Positions 1 to 11,050 of a DNA stretch of 64,000 nt are shown here, one piece after another. The position numbers and the translations under genes are program-made. This stretch comes from Parastagonospora avenae f. sp. tritici 18332-5 (lineage: Eukaryota > Ascomycota > Dothideomycetes > Pleosporales > Phaeosphaeriaceae). Each line of letters opens with the position of its first letter. Positions within the stretch are counted from its first letter, which is position 1. Where the stretch lies: contig JAFJTR010000049.1 of assembly GCA_022559985.1 (NCBI GenBank), forward strand, positions 1 to 64,000, read 5' to 3'. Under the pieces are notes generated by a model. It was given only the letters and a program-made list of their open reading frames with translations, made no database searches and was not told the origin of the DNA.

Positions 1-906
1 CATCGTACGTAGCTTGATAGCTTCATGTTAGGGTGTTGATTTTGGTGATCGGATCGATGGTTACGCCGTCCCGATGGTTACGCCGTCCGCCTCGGTAGCA
101 CTTGGCGACACTGCCACAAAACGCTTCTCCGTTGAGCTGTGCACGTTGACCCCCAACGCACAGCGACTATAGCAAAATCGTAGTGCTGCCGAGATTAGGT
201 GTTGTACGAGTGTCAAGATCGATACAAGTGGTATGATCCACGGATGGCCTACATTTTGGAGGTTGATCAACGAAACTCGAGTCTTCGCTTACTCGATATG
301 CACTAGTTTACAACAGTGCTTACTTGTAATCAGTGACTGCGAAAGAGGTTTTGTTGGGTGATGATAGGCTTTGTGTGCGTTTCAAGCAGTCGTTGATGCA
401 GACATGTATATCAGCCATGGATCTCATGAAAACCCGAGACTACAATAGTTCTCCCTGTACGTTGGGTGATCAGGACGCCAGTGGTATAGATTGACAGTGG
501 TGTTGTTAAGATTGTTCGGCGGTAGTGCGGCGAATGGGGCCCAACAAGTACGATGTTAATTCCGACGAAGTTTTGTGCTTTAAGGACTATCATTGGACAT
601 GGGAGAGCATTGTAGCTTGTTAATCATGTCCCGTTCCTTAGACTGACGATGGTTTCGAAACGACTGGTCTGAGGCTAGATCCAACCCAACAGTACACTGA
701 CCTCGAATATGTCACGGACGCCATGACATGGCGGCAGGAGCAGGTGTTCAAGTGTGCAATTGGGTTTGAGGCTCAAAGTATAAGATGGAACGCTCTGGTT
801 GCTCAATCATGGGCACAGCAGCAAGCTTTACTTCAGTCCACTCATCTAGAGCCAGTGCAATCTCGCCAGCCCTTCACTTTTCAGACTCGATATCAAGCTT
901 TTCAAC
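1..906. other. no gene seen
   Basis: Only short overlapping ORFs on both strands without recognisable protein character are present. The last part should be promoter and 5' leader of the secreted RNase gene that starts at 907. A short tandem duplication lies near the left end and is listed separately. Confidence 0.6.
55..88. repeat. perfect 17-bp tandem duplication
   Basis: Two identical 17-base units (55-71 and 72-88, beginning CGATGGTTACG) sit head to tail. No coding context is visible, so this looks like a recent local slippage or duplication. Confidence 0.9.
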
Positions 907-1482
907 ATGCGTTTCTTCGCTATCACGGCACTCCTCGGCCTCTCGGTCTCTGCCCTTCCCACGGTCGACAATAGCGTCGTGGCACGCTCTGCTTCTCCAG
1001 AAGCTATTGCCGAAGCAATCGCTGAATCTTCGGATGGCATTGCTAAACGCGCCCAGGACATCCAATATGCCAACGTGCCAAGCTCCAAGGTGACATGTCC
1101 CAAGACGAAGCACGACAGCGAGCACACGTATACGGCGAACCAGATCAAGGTGGCATACATGGGAGGTGCTAGCCTGAGTGCCCAAGGCAGGCAGATTGGA
1201 CTGAGTGTGTATAAACCTAACCTTGGATGCCGTTTACGCTAACCTCGACCAGACAAGTATCCGCACAAGTATATTGTGAATCAAGCACTGCCCAACGGGT
1301 GCGGTAGCGGAACTCTGGAGTTCCCGATTCTGACTTCCAACAAGCTGTTTACTGGCGATAAAGTAATGCAGATGCCCGACCGTGTCTTGTATGAGGTCAA
1401 GGAGAAGGGCAAGAAGATTATGGTCAAATACTGTGGCGTGATCCGCCACGGTGAGAACCACGACTGGCTCAACTGCGCCTAA
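907..1482 (+). CDS. secreted guanyl-specific ribonuclease, RNase T1/N1 type
   Basis: Two exons, 907-1204 and 1253-1482, join through a 48-nt intron (GTGTGT donor, GCTAAC branch, CCAG acceptor) to give 175 aa. Residues 1-17 form a signal peptide. A Lys-Arg at 47-48 could be a Kex2 site releasing a mature domain near residue 50. The mature part carries the T1-family catalytic set in order: YPHKY (His104), LEFPIL (Glu122), DRV (Arg143) and GVIRHG (His165). Cysteines at about 66, 116, 160 and 174 could form two disulfides. Known family: extracellular enzymes cutting RNA after guanosine. Related small secreted RNase-like proteins are abundant among plant-pathogen effectors. The length is that of a simple secreted RNase with a propeptide, and I see no sign of the longer loops of ribotoxins. 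An effector role is inference only. Confidence 0.85.
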
Positions 1483-1711
1483 GCGAGTGGAGGTCAGAGG
1501 ACTGGGAGAAGTGTGCACACAGGCCATGAGCTGCTTGGCTCTGGTATTCTGTTGTTCGTTGTTTGTTTCTATTTTCACTTCTCGATGGTTTGCTCGTTGA
1601 TACTGGTCCTGTTGGGAGGGATCTGTTAGGGTATAGCTTGATTTGCACTTGGTTGGCCTTTTTTGTGTGTCTATAGAATAAGAAAACTCGTTTGCCTTCC
1701 AACTTCAGAGT

Positions 1712-1737
1712 GTGCGATGTGCGATGTGCGATGTGCG
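1712..1737. repeat. 7-bp microsatellite
   Basis: The unit GTGCGAT occurs three times in tandem followed by a partial GTGCG copy, between the RNase gene and the cullin gene. Confidence 0.8.
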
Positions 1738-1891
1738 CAGGTGGTGTTGTGTGGGGAAGCTGGACAGCGGGAGAGCTGGAGGGTGCGGTGCATTAGTGCC
1801 AAAGTCGGTGCGTCATGCACGTCCGCTATCACGGCAGCTTCAAGATAGCTAGCAGTGGACGGAACCTTGGAAGCAGCATCACCAAAGCCCG

Positions 1892-4679
1892 ATGTCAGCC
1901 AATCAAGGGACGTTGAAACGAAAGCATTCGGGCAAGACGATCAAGGAGCTGTTCACGACGCAATCGAAGCCGCACGCCGCCACAGCCGCACCGCTGTCGC
2001 CCACCAAGAAGCGCTCACGACGGGAGCTTGAGAGTGAGAGTGAGAGCAAGCCGCCCAGCAGTATGAGCACCGCCGACATGTACCACTTCCCCAGCAAGCG
2101 CGGCGACGTCGTGGACATGACGGCGAGCCCCGACAGCAGCCCGGCGCGAGCAGGCGGACCGCGCAGCACGACTGGCACCAACACCAACGGCACGAATGGC
2201 ACGCGCAAGACGGCGCCCAACATGCATGCCACGGGCGGGCCGAAGCGGCTGCTGGTCAAGAACTTCAAGCCCACTCGCAAGGTCGACCCCAAGGCCTTCC
2301 TCGATCAGACCTGGCACAAGATAGACGGCGCCCTCGACACCATCTTCGCCCACGCCGCCGTCGACTTCAGCCTCGAGGAGCTGTACCGGGGCGTCGAGAA
2401 CCTGTGCCGCCAGGGCATGGCCAAGGACATCAAGGAGAGGCTCATCACCAAGTGCAGGGACTATGTCGGCGGCAGCTTGACGGCGAAGGTGCAGGAGAGC
2501 CTGGGTCGGGGCAATGTCGAGGTGCTGCGGGCGACATTGCAGGCGTGGGGGGTCTGGAACGAGCAGATGGTACGCATCATCTGTAGCACTGCGTCGCAAT
2601 ATAGCGTACTGACCCGCCCAGAAATACCTCGACTGGATCTTCTGCTACCTCGACCGCGCCTACCTGCTCCCGCGCCATGAATCCCTCCGCGACCTCTGCA
2701 TCGACTTCTTCCGCTCCCTGGTCTTCTCACACGCAAAACTCAACACCCGCATTGTCGATGGCGCCTGCGACCTTGTCGCCTCCGACCGGACCGGCAGCGA
2801 GCTCGACAGCGACATGTTCTCCAAGGCCGTCAACATGTTCCACAGCCTGCACGTCTACACAAAGCATTTCGAGCCGCGCTTGATGGAGCTCAGTCAGACA
2901 TTTGTCATGAACTGGGCTGATGAAGAATCGGAGAAACCCCTGCCAGAATACATAAAGAGCGCGAAAGCTCTCATGGACCGCGAGCTCGAGAGAGTGGCAA
3001 AGTTTGGCTTGCCCAACACCACACGCCGAGACTTGCTTACGCTGCTCGAGGACCATCTGATATCGAGGAAGGAGTCCAGGCTGATCAATCAAGACGAGCT
3101 GGCCGATCTCCTTGAAGCAAATGCCGTTGAAGACCTCCAATTACTGTACACACTGCTGGAAAGGCGCAAGCTCGGTGCAAGCTTGCGTCCGGGTTTTGTC
3201 AAATGGATCGATGACGAGGGGACGGCTGTCGTGTTCAACGAGAAAGAACAGGAAAACATGGTGGTGCATCTTCTAACACTCAAACGCCAGCTGGACACGT
3301 TCTGGAAGGTGTCCTTTCATCGTAATCCCGAGCTTGGCCATGGCCTGCGCGAGTCCTTTGAGGCCTTTATGAACAAGACGAAGAAGACGAACGCAAGCTG
3401 GGGCACAGACAATTCCAAGACGGGCGAGATGATTGCCAAATATGTTGATATGCTGCTGAGGGGTGGTGCCAAAGCGATTCCCGCGTCACTGAGTCGGAGG
3501 ACGGAAAAGCCTGTGGTCGCTGAAGCAGAAGATGACAACGAAGATGCCATGTTTGACGAGGATACCGAAGTCAACAACCAACTTGATCAAGTGCTTGACC
3601 TTTTCCGATTTGTCCATGGCAAAGCTGTTTTCGAAGCCTTCTACAAGAAGGATCTCGCGAGGCGTTTGCTCATGGGCAGAAGTGCCAGTGCAGATGCAGA
3701 GCGTAGCATGCTCTCAAGACTAAAGACTGGTAAGATTGAACACGAAATGAAACCTGCCATATTGTACTGACCTGCGACAGAATGTGGCGCTGGCTTCACA
3801 GCAAATCTTGAGCAGATGTTCCGCGACATTGAGTTATCGCGCGAAGAGATGGCTTCTTACAAGAACATCTCCGAGGAGCGTAACGAGAGGCTAGCCGTTG
3901 ACTTGAATGTTAGCATCCTGTCTGCATCCTCGTGGCCCACCTATCCCACTGTGACAGTCATTATTCCGCCACAGATCAAGCAGGCTATAGATAAGTTTGA
4001 GGCACATTACAAAGCAAAACATTCCGGCCGCAAGCTCGAGTTTAAGCATGCCCTTGCGCATTGCCAGCTCAAAGCAAAGTTCCCCAAAGGCAGTAAAGAG
4101 TTGGTTGTCTCTTCCTTCCAAGCCATCGTCCTTCTGCTCTTCAACGGTTTGAAGACAGAGGAGCACATGGAGTACAATTACCTAAAGGAAGCTACGGGTC
4201 TTCGTAAGTTCAATCAACAGCTGAAATGTTTCCCCTACTAACAGCTCGCAGCTCCGGCGGAACTCAATCGGACCCTCCAATCTCTTGCCTGCGCCAAGAT
4301 CCGACCACTGACCAAACATCCCAAAGGCCGAGAGATTAACCCCACCGATACTTTCACGCTCAACGCCAACTTCACTGACCCTAAATACCGCATCAAGATC
4401 AACACAGTGCAGCTCAAGGAGACCAAGGAAGAGAACAAGGAGACACACGAGCGCGTCGCCGCGGACCGCAACTATGAAACTCAAGCGGCGATTGTGCGCA
4501 TCTTGAAGGCTAGGAAGAGAATAAGCCACGCAGAGTTGGTTGCCGAGACAATCAAAGCGACAAGGAGTAGGGGAACACTGGAAGTCAGCGGAATCAAGAA
4601 GAACATTGACAGGTTGATCGAGAAGGAGTTCTTGGAGAGGGAGGAGGACAATGCCGGGTGGTATGCTTATATTGCATAA
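1892..4679 (+). CDS. cul4: cullin-4 (CRL4 ubiquitin ligase scaffold)
   Basis: Four exons (1892-2569, 2622-3729, 3781-4203, 4252-4679) encode 878 aa. The N-terminus is basic and low-complexity (KRKHSGK, later KKRSRRE, nuclear-localisation-like), as in Cul4 proteins. The cullin repeat region begins near residue 140 (KAFLDQTWHKIDGALD), followed by the cullin homology domain with LFRFVHGKAVFEAFYKKDLARRLL. The C-terminal winged helix carries the neddylation motif IVRILKARK, with the acceptor lysine at about residue 822, and the usual ending WYAYIA. Known role: Cul4 binds Rbx1 at its C-terminus and a DDB1-type adaptor at its N-terminus to ubiquitinate chromatin, DNA-repair and heterochromatin substrates. 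Choice of Cul4 over Cul1 or Cul3 rests on the basic N-terminal extension and overall look. The gene converges on the AIM6-like gene about 300 bp downstream. Confidence 0.92.
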
Positions 4680-4981
4680 GTGATGGACTTGGAGTTGGAT
4701 ATCAAGGGCAAGCGCTGGCTACAAAAGAAGCCCGTGTAGCAAACAAGAACATAACACTACAACCCAGCGCCATCAAAGAAGCATCAATATTTGTACTATA
4801 ATGAAGGAACTGGAAACTGAAGCACATTCGACTTCACAATTACGCACAACATATATATGCATATAGGTTGAAAGGGTTACAGTGATAAAGATATGCTCCT
4901 CCTAGATATTTGGGTATCGTTTAGTTTTCCTATCTTACTCCACATATCCAATAACGCCATCAAGAAAATGCTCCCATGATA
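4680..4981. other. convergent 3' ends
   Basis: This AT-rich stretch holds the 3' untranslated regions of cul4 (+) and the AIM6-like gene (-). Nothing else is seen. Confidence 0.7.
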
Positions 4982-6429
4982 CTACCCAGCTAAACTCCAG
5001 TGCTTCTTGACATCCCAGTCTAGCCTCGTCATGCCTTGCAGATCATCGCCATTCAGATAGTCAACGCCCTCTTCTACCAGCGTCCTCCAGACCCGATTCC
5101 GCAGCGCAATCGGCCACTTTGGCGCGCTCCAATATCTTGCCTTGAGGCCCCTCTCATGCGCTCCCCGAATCTGACTGCGGATCAGCTCCAGCTGTTTCTC
5201 CGACAACGAGCCCCACCATACGAATCCAATGGATTTGCGGAAGTCGACCGAGGCGTAGTAGCTGTTGGTTGAATCGAAGTGAGAATCGGGTGTTGTGCCA
5301 ATGGTGCCTTGTCCGCCCTGTGGGTTCAGGGCAGCATCAGACGACATTTGGGCGAGCGGGGCGTCGAAGAAGATGTCGCGGTAGGTGCTATTCGCTGAGA
5401 CGAGGTCGAAGGGCGCGTTTCCTGTTGCGACGACGGTGATGGCGCCGGGGATTGTCTTTTCGCCGTCGAAGTACGTGAGATAGCCCTTCTCTCGTAGAGC
5501 ACTCAATTGCGAAGACACGACGGGGAAGATGTCGCGGCCGTCGTTTTTGAAGTCGACGAGTAGGACGAGAGTTTGCTCGGGCACAGTGTCGAAGATGCCG
5601 TTCTTTATGCTCGAGGTGGTTGCGTAGTTGCCGAGCTGGTTCTTGTGGTCGAGCATTTTCACCAAGGGGTCGACATACATTGATCGGAATGTTCGGTTTT
5701 GAGTCAGTGCGCTGGTGCTATGGCCGACGAAGAGCTCTTCATCGAAGAGCCAGACGTCAGCTTCCACGCCAGTGCAGCCCCAGCGAAGGGCATCGTACAA
5801 TGGGACACGGCGCCAGTAGTCGTTGTGAGAATGGCATGGAATGGGCGTAACGTCACGGGTAATGTCGATAAGGCGGCCTGGCAATGTCCAATCGAGCGAT
5901 GATGTTGCTGAATCGTCCCATAGCAGTGGTACGTAGCCAAAGAAGAAGTTAACAATGTGAATGAGGCCACTGAAAGTATTAGTATCTCGAGTCTACGGTT
6001 GTCCAGATACGGGAGGAGTCTGGACAAAGACGGGCTTGCAGAAGATGTGCATAAGCTGCAGCGGAAACGGGCGGAAGCATCCGGGAAGACTTACAAGACA
6101 GTCATAACCAGCAACGGTATCCCTAACAAGGATCTCTTCCTCCACCTGAATCTCTGCGACTTCTTCTCATCTGCACCCAACTTCACGATCTGGAAGTCCT
6201 CACTGGGCACCACGCCATTCTGTCTCCTCCGCATCGACATGCGTAACCGTTTCCAGAAACCGGGCCTTCGATGTGGTCCTAGATATTCGAACTCGCGATT
6301 GACTTCTTCGCCATCTTTCAATGTTCGTAACGATGAATTAGAATGTGCTCTCTTCTGTGAGGGATGGTAACCCTGAAGAAGGGGTTGAGCAGTGGCTGAT
6401 TCGGAATAGTCGGAAGCTGGACTTGTCAT
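4982..6429 (-). CDS. AIM6: AIM6-like glycerophosphodiesterase-fold membrane protein
   Basis: Two exons (6429-6095 and 5969-4982) encode 440 aa. A single hydrophobic segment at about residues 100-130 spans the splice junction. It is preceded by a basic cytosolic-type region rich in Arg and followed by a lumenal-type catalytic-fold domain. The domain starts with PIPCHSHNDYWRRVPLYDAL, then GVEADVWLFDEELFVGH, and ends with YLNGDDLQG. This is the signature of the fungal Altered Inheritance of Mitochondria 6 family, distantly related to PLC-like/GDPD phosphodiesterases: His and Glu/Asp of HSHNDY and EADVW match the metal-binding positions. The biochemical activity of the family is not well established. 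The start chosen is the first ATG of a long open exon. Confidence 0.85.
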
Positions 6430-7910
6430 TATGGCGGGCTAGATATCCAGGCACGAGCCAATGGCGGGGGATGTGGATCTGATCTCGCAGGAACCCTGAC
6501 TTGGCAAAGGAAACACAAGTCTCGTCTAATGTAAAATGGTCAGACAGTCCTTCCTTACTCCAGCGTCCGATGGCCAATGTCGCTGCGAAAAGTCGATTAT
6601 GTTCTCTGGCGCGCGAAACAGGGGCTGTCAGCTCTCTTAAGCTCCTTCGACACTGCCACAGCGAGCCTGCACGCTGCACACGGCGAAACGAGGGCTAAAT
6701 TGCGCTCTGACGGAGATCCAGACAGGCCGACAATAGACCCCCGGGCGTCGCTCCAGGCGTGAAACGGAGAGGCTAAATAAGTAGCGTCGCTGGATCAGGT
6801 AGTGGACACTTGAAGGGAATGTCGCGCACTCCAGGGTCCAGCTTGCGCGTTCGACGAAGTATTTGTGTCACTTCGAGTTTCGAGGTATCCGCTATGTTTC
6901 TCGGAGGCCAAACTATGAGATTTATGAGAAAAGCATGGCCATCTGCCGACTCTGGATCAGCTGCAAGGCTTTCGCAGCTAGCGTTATGGTGCACATCTCT
7001 GCAACCCGTTCCCAGACTTGGAAGCAACATGGCCCAGCGAGGCGACCACGCTCTCGAACATGCACACGGCGCAGGGTCCGCTAAACCCAGCACGACGCTG
7101 GGTCCGCCCGTCTGATTGGCTGACCCGCTTCAACACCACCACAATGCGGCACTCCCATGGTGGGGATCCCCAGTGCTAGCGCCAGCAGGGGGTCCCGAGG
7201 TCATGCTGCTGCGTGTGCGGAAGGCTTGGTATTCCGTTGAAAACACCACGACTTCGCAACATCGTATGCCTGCGGCCAAAATACCGAATACAACGGCATC
7301 ATATCGGTCGTTTGCTCACGCCACTGCACTTGCTGTGCTGCAGCAGAATGCCTGCGAACGCGCGTCAGCCACACTATTGTATACGCCGGCCATGCTCCGG
7401 TTGGCTGAGTTAACAATTTGACGCCTGGGGTGGCTGGTGACTACTTGCGATGGAGACTGACGCAGGGGGGAAAGGGCGCATTGAAGCCGACTTATCCATT
7501 AGCTTCAATGTTTGTCCAACGTCGATGATGATTAGGAGTGCTGACACGAAGCCGCAGTGCTCGATCTGAGCCATTTTCAGAGAAGCCAACGTGGCCCCAT
7601 GCTACTCCCAGAGGTCGACTTGAATACCAGTAAGCATAAGCCTTCTCCTAGCATACACTTAAAACGAGTGTTGCATCGATTAGGAAGGCATTGCCGTACA
7701 GTCAAGATCGTACAAACTGGTCATCATAAGGAAATGACTCTATTTGCAGCCAGCTTCTATCTATCTTCCCATGACCCTCGTTTTCTTATCGTGACAAAAA
7801 CAACACATCCATTACCATCAAGACAATCAACAATGCACACCATACCTAGCCTCTTCAACTTCCATTATCGGTTTTCTCAATCCTTGGTCTCTTCGCTCGC
7901 TTCTCGTATG
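6430..7910. other. no supported gene
   Basis: ORFs of 60-120 codons overlap on both strands in this 1.5-kb stretch, but none has a recognisable motif, plausible composition or convincing splice partners. The left end should contain the promoter of the AIM6-like gene. Confidence 0.5.
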
Positions 7911-8336
7911 TCAATGTAGATCTTGAGACAGGACTAGACCCTTTTCCGGAGAAGATCCTGGAAACTGTACGAACTCGCCAAAATCCAGCTCTGCCTTGGG
8001 TGATGCAATGTCTACATCGCGAGATGCATTAGTAGTAGATTCCGATGCTTGCTGCTCACCCTGGGTTTCATCTGGGTGTGCTCGGGGTTGTGTATGCGAG
8101 TTGAATTCTGGATGAATTTTGTTTCTCTGGTCCAGATATCTACTCCATTCATCGTACCAATCCTTTGGATGAGGGTCGCCGTCCAGTATCTGGTCCCAGG
8201 AGAAAGTCTGAATGTCTCCCGAAAACGAGTAGGGGGTATTTACGATACCGCGCAGTTCTGTACCTTGCGATCGCGAGGGCTCATCGTCGGATGATTTCCC
8301 GGTTCTCTCACTACCATGATTGCGATCACCACTCAT
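7911..8336 (-). CDS. hypothetical acidic protein, 141 aa
   Basis: A single ORF of 141 aa, hydrophilic and rich in Ser, Asp, Glu and Pro. It contains an aromatic central stretch (FSWDQILDGDPHPKDWYDEWSRYLDQ). No signal peptide, membrane segment or known domain is visible. It is the most protein-like ORF in a gene-poor region and lacks a long overlapping alternative, which is the only support. It could equally be a remnant exon, since the next minus-strand unit upstream is a decayed gene. Confidence 0.35.
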   Translation of the reverse strand: MSGDRNHGSERTGKSSDDEPSRSQGTELRGIVNTPYSFSGDIQTFSWDQILDGDPHPKDWYDEWSRYLDQRNKIHPEFNSHTQPRAHPDETQGEQQASESTTNASRDVDIASPKAELDFGEFVQFPGSSPEKGLVLSQDLH

Positions 8337-9198
8337 CTTTGAGCGTAAATATAGTGTAATATTACTTGGCCTGTCTGGATATGTGTGAAATCGTAATGTT
8401 GATTAATCTACGTTGATCTATGCAAGTTCTTCTATCTCAGTAAAACTGTGTTGCGGATTGCGAAAGCACTGCCCAAAGTTGTCTAATATAGTGTAACATG
8501 ACTCTGAAAGGTGACTTGATACTCAAGTTGTATGACTGGGTCTGACGATGCAACACAACGCTTCGTCACGTTGTTCAACTTCTTACTCATTCTATGCTCT
8601 ACATGAGTGTGCGGTTTTAAGACAGAATAGGAGTCGTGGGTATTATGGAGTGGTTTGGAGGCGTTGGAGTCCCTATCAGCCCGGACCAAATTGGATTCAC
8701 ATCTATGTAAGATGCAACCATACGATTTTTTCTAGTTTGAGCGGTCTATCCCCACACAGTTTTTAAGCGCAAAGACAAGAGAGTAATTTCAAGCCTAAAA
8801 GTTAAAATCTCAGTTAGGATTTCATTCAATCGATGTGACGTCAAGAGAGCTATTGTTTTATAGCAAATCAGCTAAGCTATGGGTTCACTCTGGAAACCGC
8901 ACTTTAATTCCGACACTATTCTCCAAGTAAATATATTCTACTGATATCCCTCTACAAGGTCCTGTAAGTCCACTGCCCGATAATATAGCCTTCAACTCGC
9001 TATAATTTACATTCTTTTTCTTCAACTGCTTATCCGTACCCTACAATCTCCACGTCGTTCCATGGTCAGAAAATCTCGACATCATTTCGCTATCTGACCT
9101 ATCACAAGTGTCGGACCCGTTAATTTTTTTTAAGTTAGTGGGGCCGTGACACTCAAGTACGTGACACACGGCAGAACAATGTGCATTGCTTCGCTCAC
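8337..9198. other. AT-rich gene-free stretch
   Basis: Visibly richer in A and T than the neighbouring genes, with frequent stops in all frames and no recognisable ORF. It separates the doubtful small ORF from the decayed Pro/Gln-rich gene. Confidence 0.6.
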
Positions 9199-10640
9199 TT
9201 ATGGGTCATCAAGGACGTTTTCGTATTCCCGCGAGCCGCATCTTACATAAATATTATCCCCATAACTACCACAGACCTTCCTCGGTGAACTCGACTTATG
9301 ATCATTTTTCTTTTTCTGTTGCTGAACTGGTTTCGATTTACCCTTTCCAATCTCAGGTGTCGAACTCTTACTTAACGAGCTCTCTCTCGGATGTGTTCTC
9401 GATGGCGCGGGAGCGTGGGGTATAGGCATTGGCGGCAGACGCGTCTGTGGTACAGAAGGCATATAGGAGGTAGGGTCTAGCCGAGGTGTTGCTTTGATGG
9501 CATGCGCTTGACCTTGATGCGGTTGGGCAGGGCGGGACTGGGAGGCATGGTATTGTGGGGGCAGAGGTACGTAAGAAGAGCTGTATTATAGAGGTGGTAG
9601 TACTGGAGAGATAGCGTGTTGTGGATTGATGTAGGCTTGAGTTGATGTGTTGCCTCGACCAGCTTGATGTTGATTTACATTACCTGTTTGCTGACGCTGT
9701 GCGATCGGTATCATGCTACGACCGCTACCACGTGCAAGCCCGGGAGCCTGAATGTGGGACCTTGGTAGAGCTGAAGAACCCTGCTGGGCAATGGCTCGCG
9801 ACAACTGATAGTTTGGAAGAGGAAGTTTCGATGATGGCAGAACACTAGTATTCTCAGGCCGCTTAGTCTGCCTCTAAGGCTTTCTTGGGGGGTTTTTCTT
9901 CTCTTCTTTCTTTTTCTTGTCTAACTTCTCGGGCAGGGGTAGGTCCTTGTATAAAGTGAACATGGAAGACGCCTCTCCTTTTTTGAGCCTGTCGAGTCTG
10001 TGATGCGTCGCAGAAGCAAGCACCGGGGCATTAAATCTAGGGTTTGACGGGGCTTTTGAAGGCGTTGATAGGTTGCGTGCTGCTTCTTTACCTGCGGGTT
10101 GAATGGTAGCTGCCTCGCCTGTGTACTGAAATATACGTGGAGGGAACTCAGGCGGCATGCGAGCTAATGGTGTTGAGGCTGTGTTGTATCATCATTACCA
10201 ACATCATGTCATAGATAGGAGTTATGATTGTGAGCTCACCACTTTTACTGCCCGATGCTGTTGGCTTGGGTGATTGACGTGCTGGAGAAGCAGGGGTGTT
10301 GGTTGGACCTGGTGTGGGACTCTGAGTTGCTCGATTCGGACGACCAATCTACGACCCAATCCCCCATTTTGAACGGGGTTTTGGGGCCCATAGTTCTTCT
10401 TAAGGCTTCTGCTCACATCGTTCGTGATGTGACGCTGTGGCGGGAACGAGTACTGTTAGAGAAGCAAGTGTCACTGCTTAGTCAGGGACACCAGAGGTTG
10501 CGTCGAATTTTCGAGTGCTGTGAATGTATAGTTGGGGCTACCGCGAGAAAGGGGGGAATGATTTTGATGGTAAGATGTGCTAGGTCTTGTAGTGTTTCTG
10601 GAAAAAGGGAGGTATCCTGACGTGGATGCAGTATTTTATA
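9199..10640 (-). pseudogene. decayed Pro/Gln/Ser-rich protein gene
   Basis: Three ORFs on the minus strand (9462-9199, 9804-9586, 10158-9874) share one reading frame. Protein-like Pro/Gln/Ser sequence continues unbroken through the two stops separating them: TAA at 9586-9588 and TAG at 9874-9876. Upstream, a well-formed 61-nt intron (10239-10179, GTGAGC donor) joins an exon in phase (SPKPTASGSKS to ASTPLARMPPEF). Before that the frame shifts by one near 10310-10350. Further upstream, a same-frame segment around 10640-10350 is cut by TGA at 10471-10473 and TAA at 10456-10458. All four stops can be explained as C-to-T changes on the coding strand from CAA, CAG or CGA. The last two could instead lie in a very short 39-nt intron. 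No domain is recognised; the product would be a disordered basic protein (KKKKEEKKNPPRK). Confidence 0.6.
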
Positions 10641-11050
10641 TGCCTCGTGGGCAAGCAGCATTCCAGTGCGAAGCACTTCAAGGGTTCGTGTTCGTATGCT
10701 TCACATGAGCTGATGGTGGACTAAGATGACTGGGGTTTGTTGACCCTTGCGACAGCCATGCTTAGCTTTGGAAGTCTCATAGCGATGTATTAGTATAGTA
10801 GTTCGCTTTAATGATTTGTACGAAAGAGAGCTCCCAATAACGAAGAGAACCGAAGACGATCATGACACAAGATCTGCATCGCTTTCGATGACTACAGAGC
10901 CGCGTTTCGTATTAGCCACCATGGTATATAAATACGATTGCGTATGTGAATGGATGCATGTTCAGGTCGAAGAATTTGGGCAGCAGACGCCTTGGTTATG
11001 ATTGATAAACTCGATCTGCACTCCTGACCAAAAACGAGTCTCGGCGAAGA
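10641..11050. other. no gene seen
   Basis: No ORF of interest. It would hold the former 5' region of the decayed gene and the 3' flank of the nucleolar-type gene on the minus strand. Confidence 0.5.

Noticed and set aside
785..1185. overlapping ORFs on both strands around the RNase gene
   Set aside because: They are frame shadows of the signal-peptide exon; only the 907 frame splices into a recognisable RNase.
7116..7421. ORFs of about 100 codons in the 6.4-7.9 kb gap
   Set aside because: No conserved motif, signal peptide or splice support, and equally long ORFs occur on the opposite strand.
10453..10491. 39-nt intron that would remove two stops of the decayed gene
   Set aside because: It is shorter than every other intron here, with a weak GTGTCC donor; kept only as an alternative explanation.
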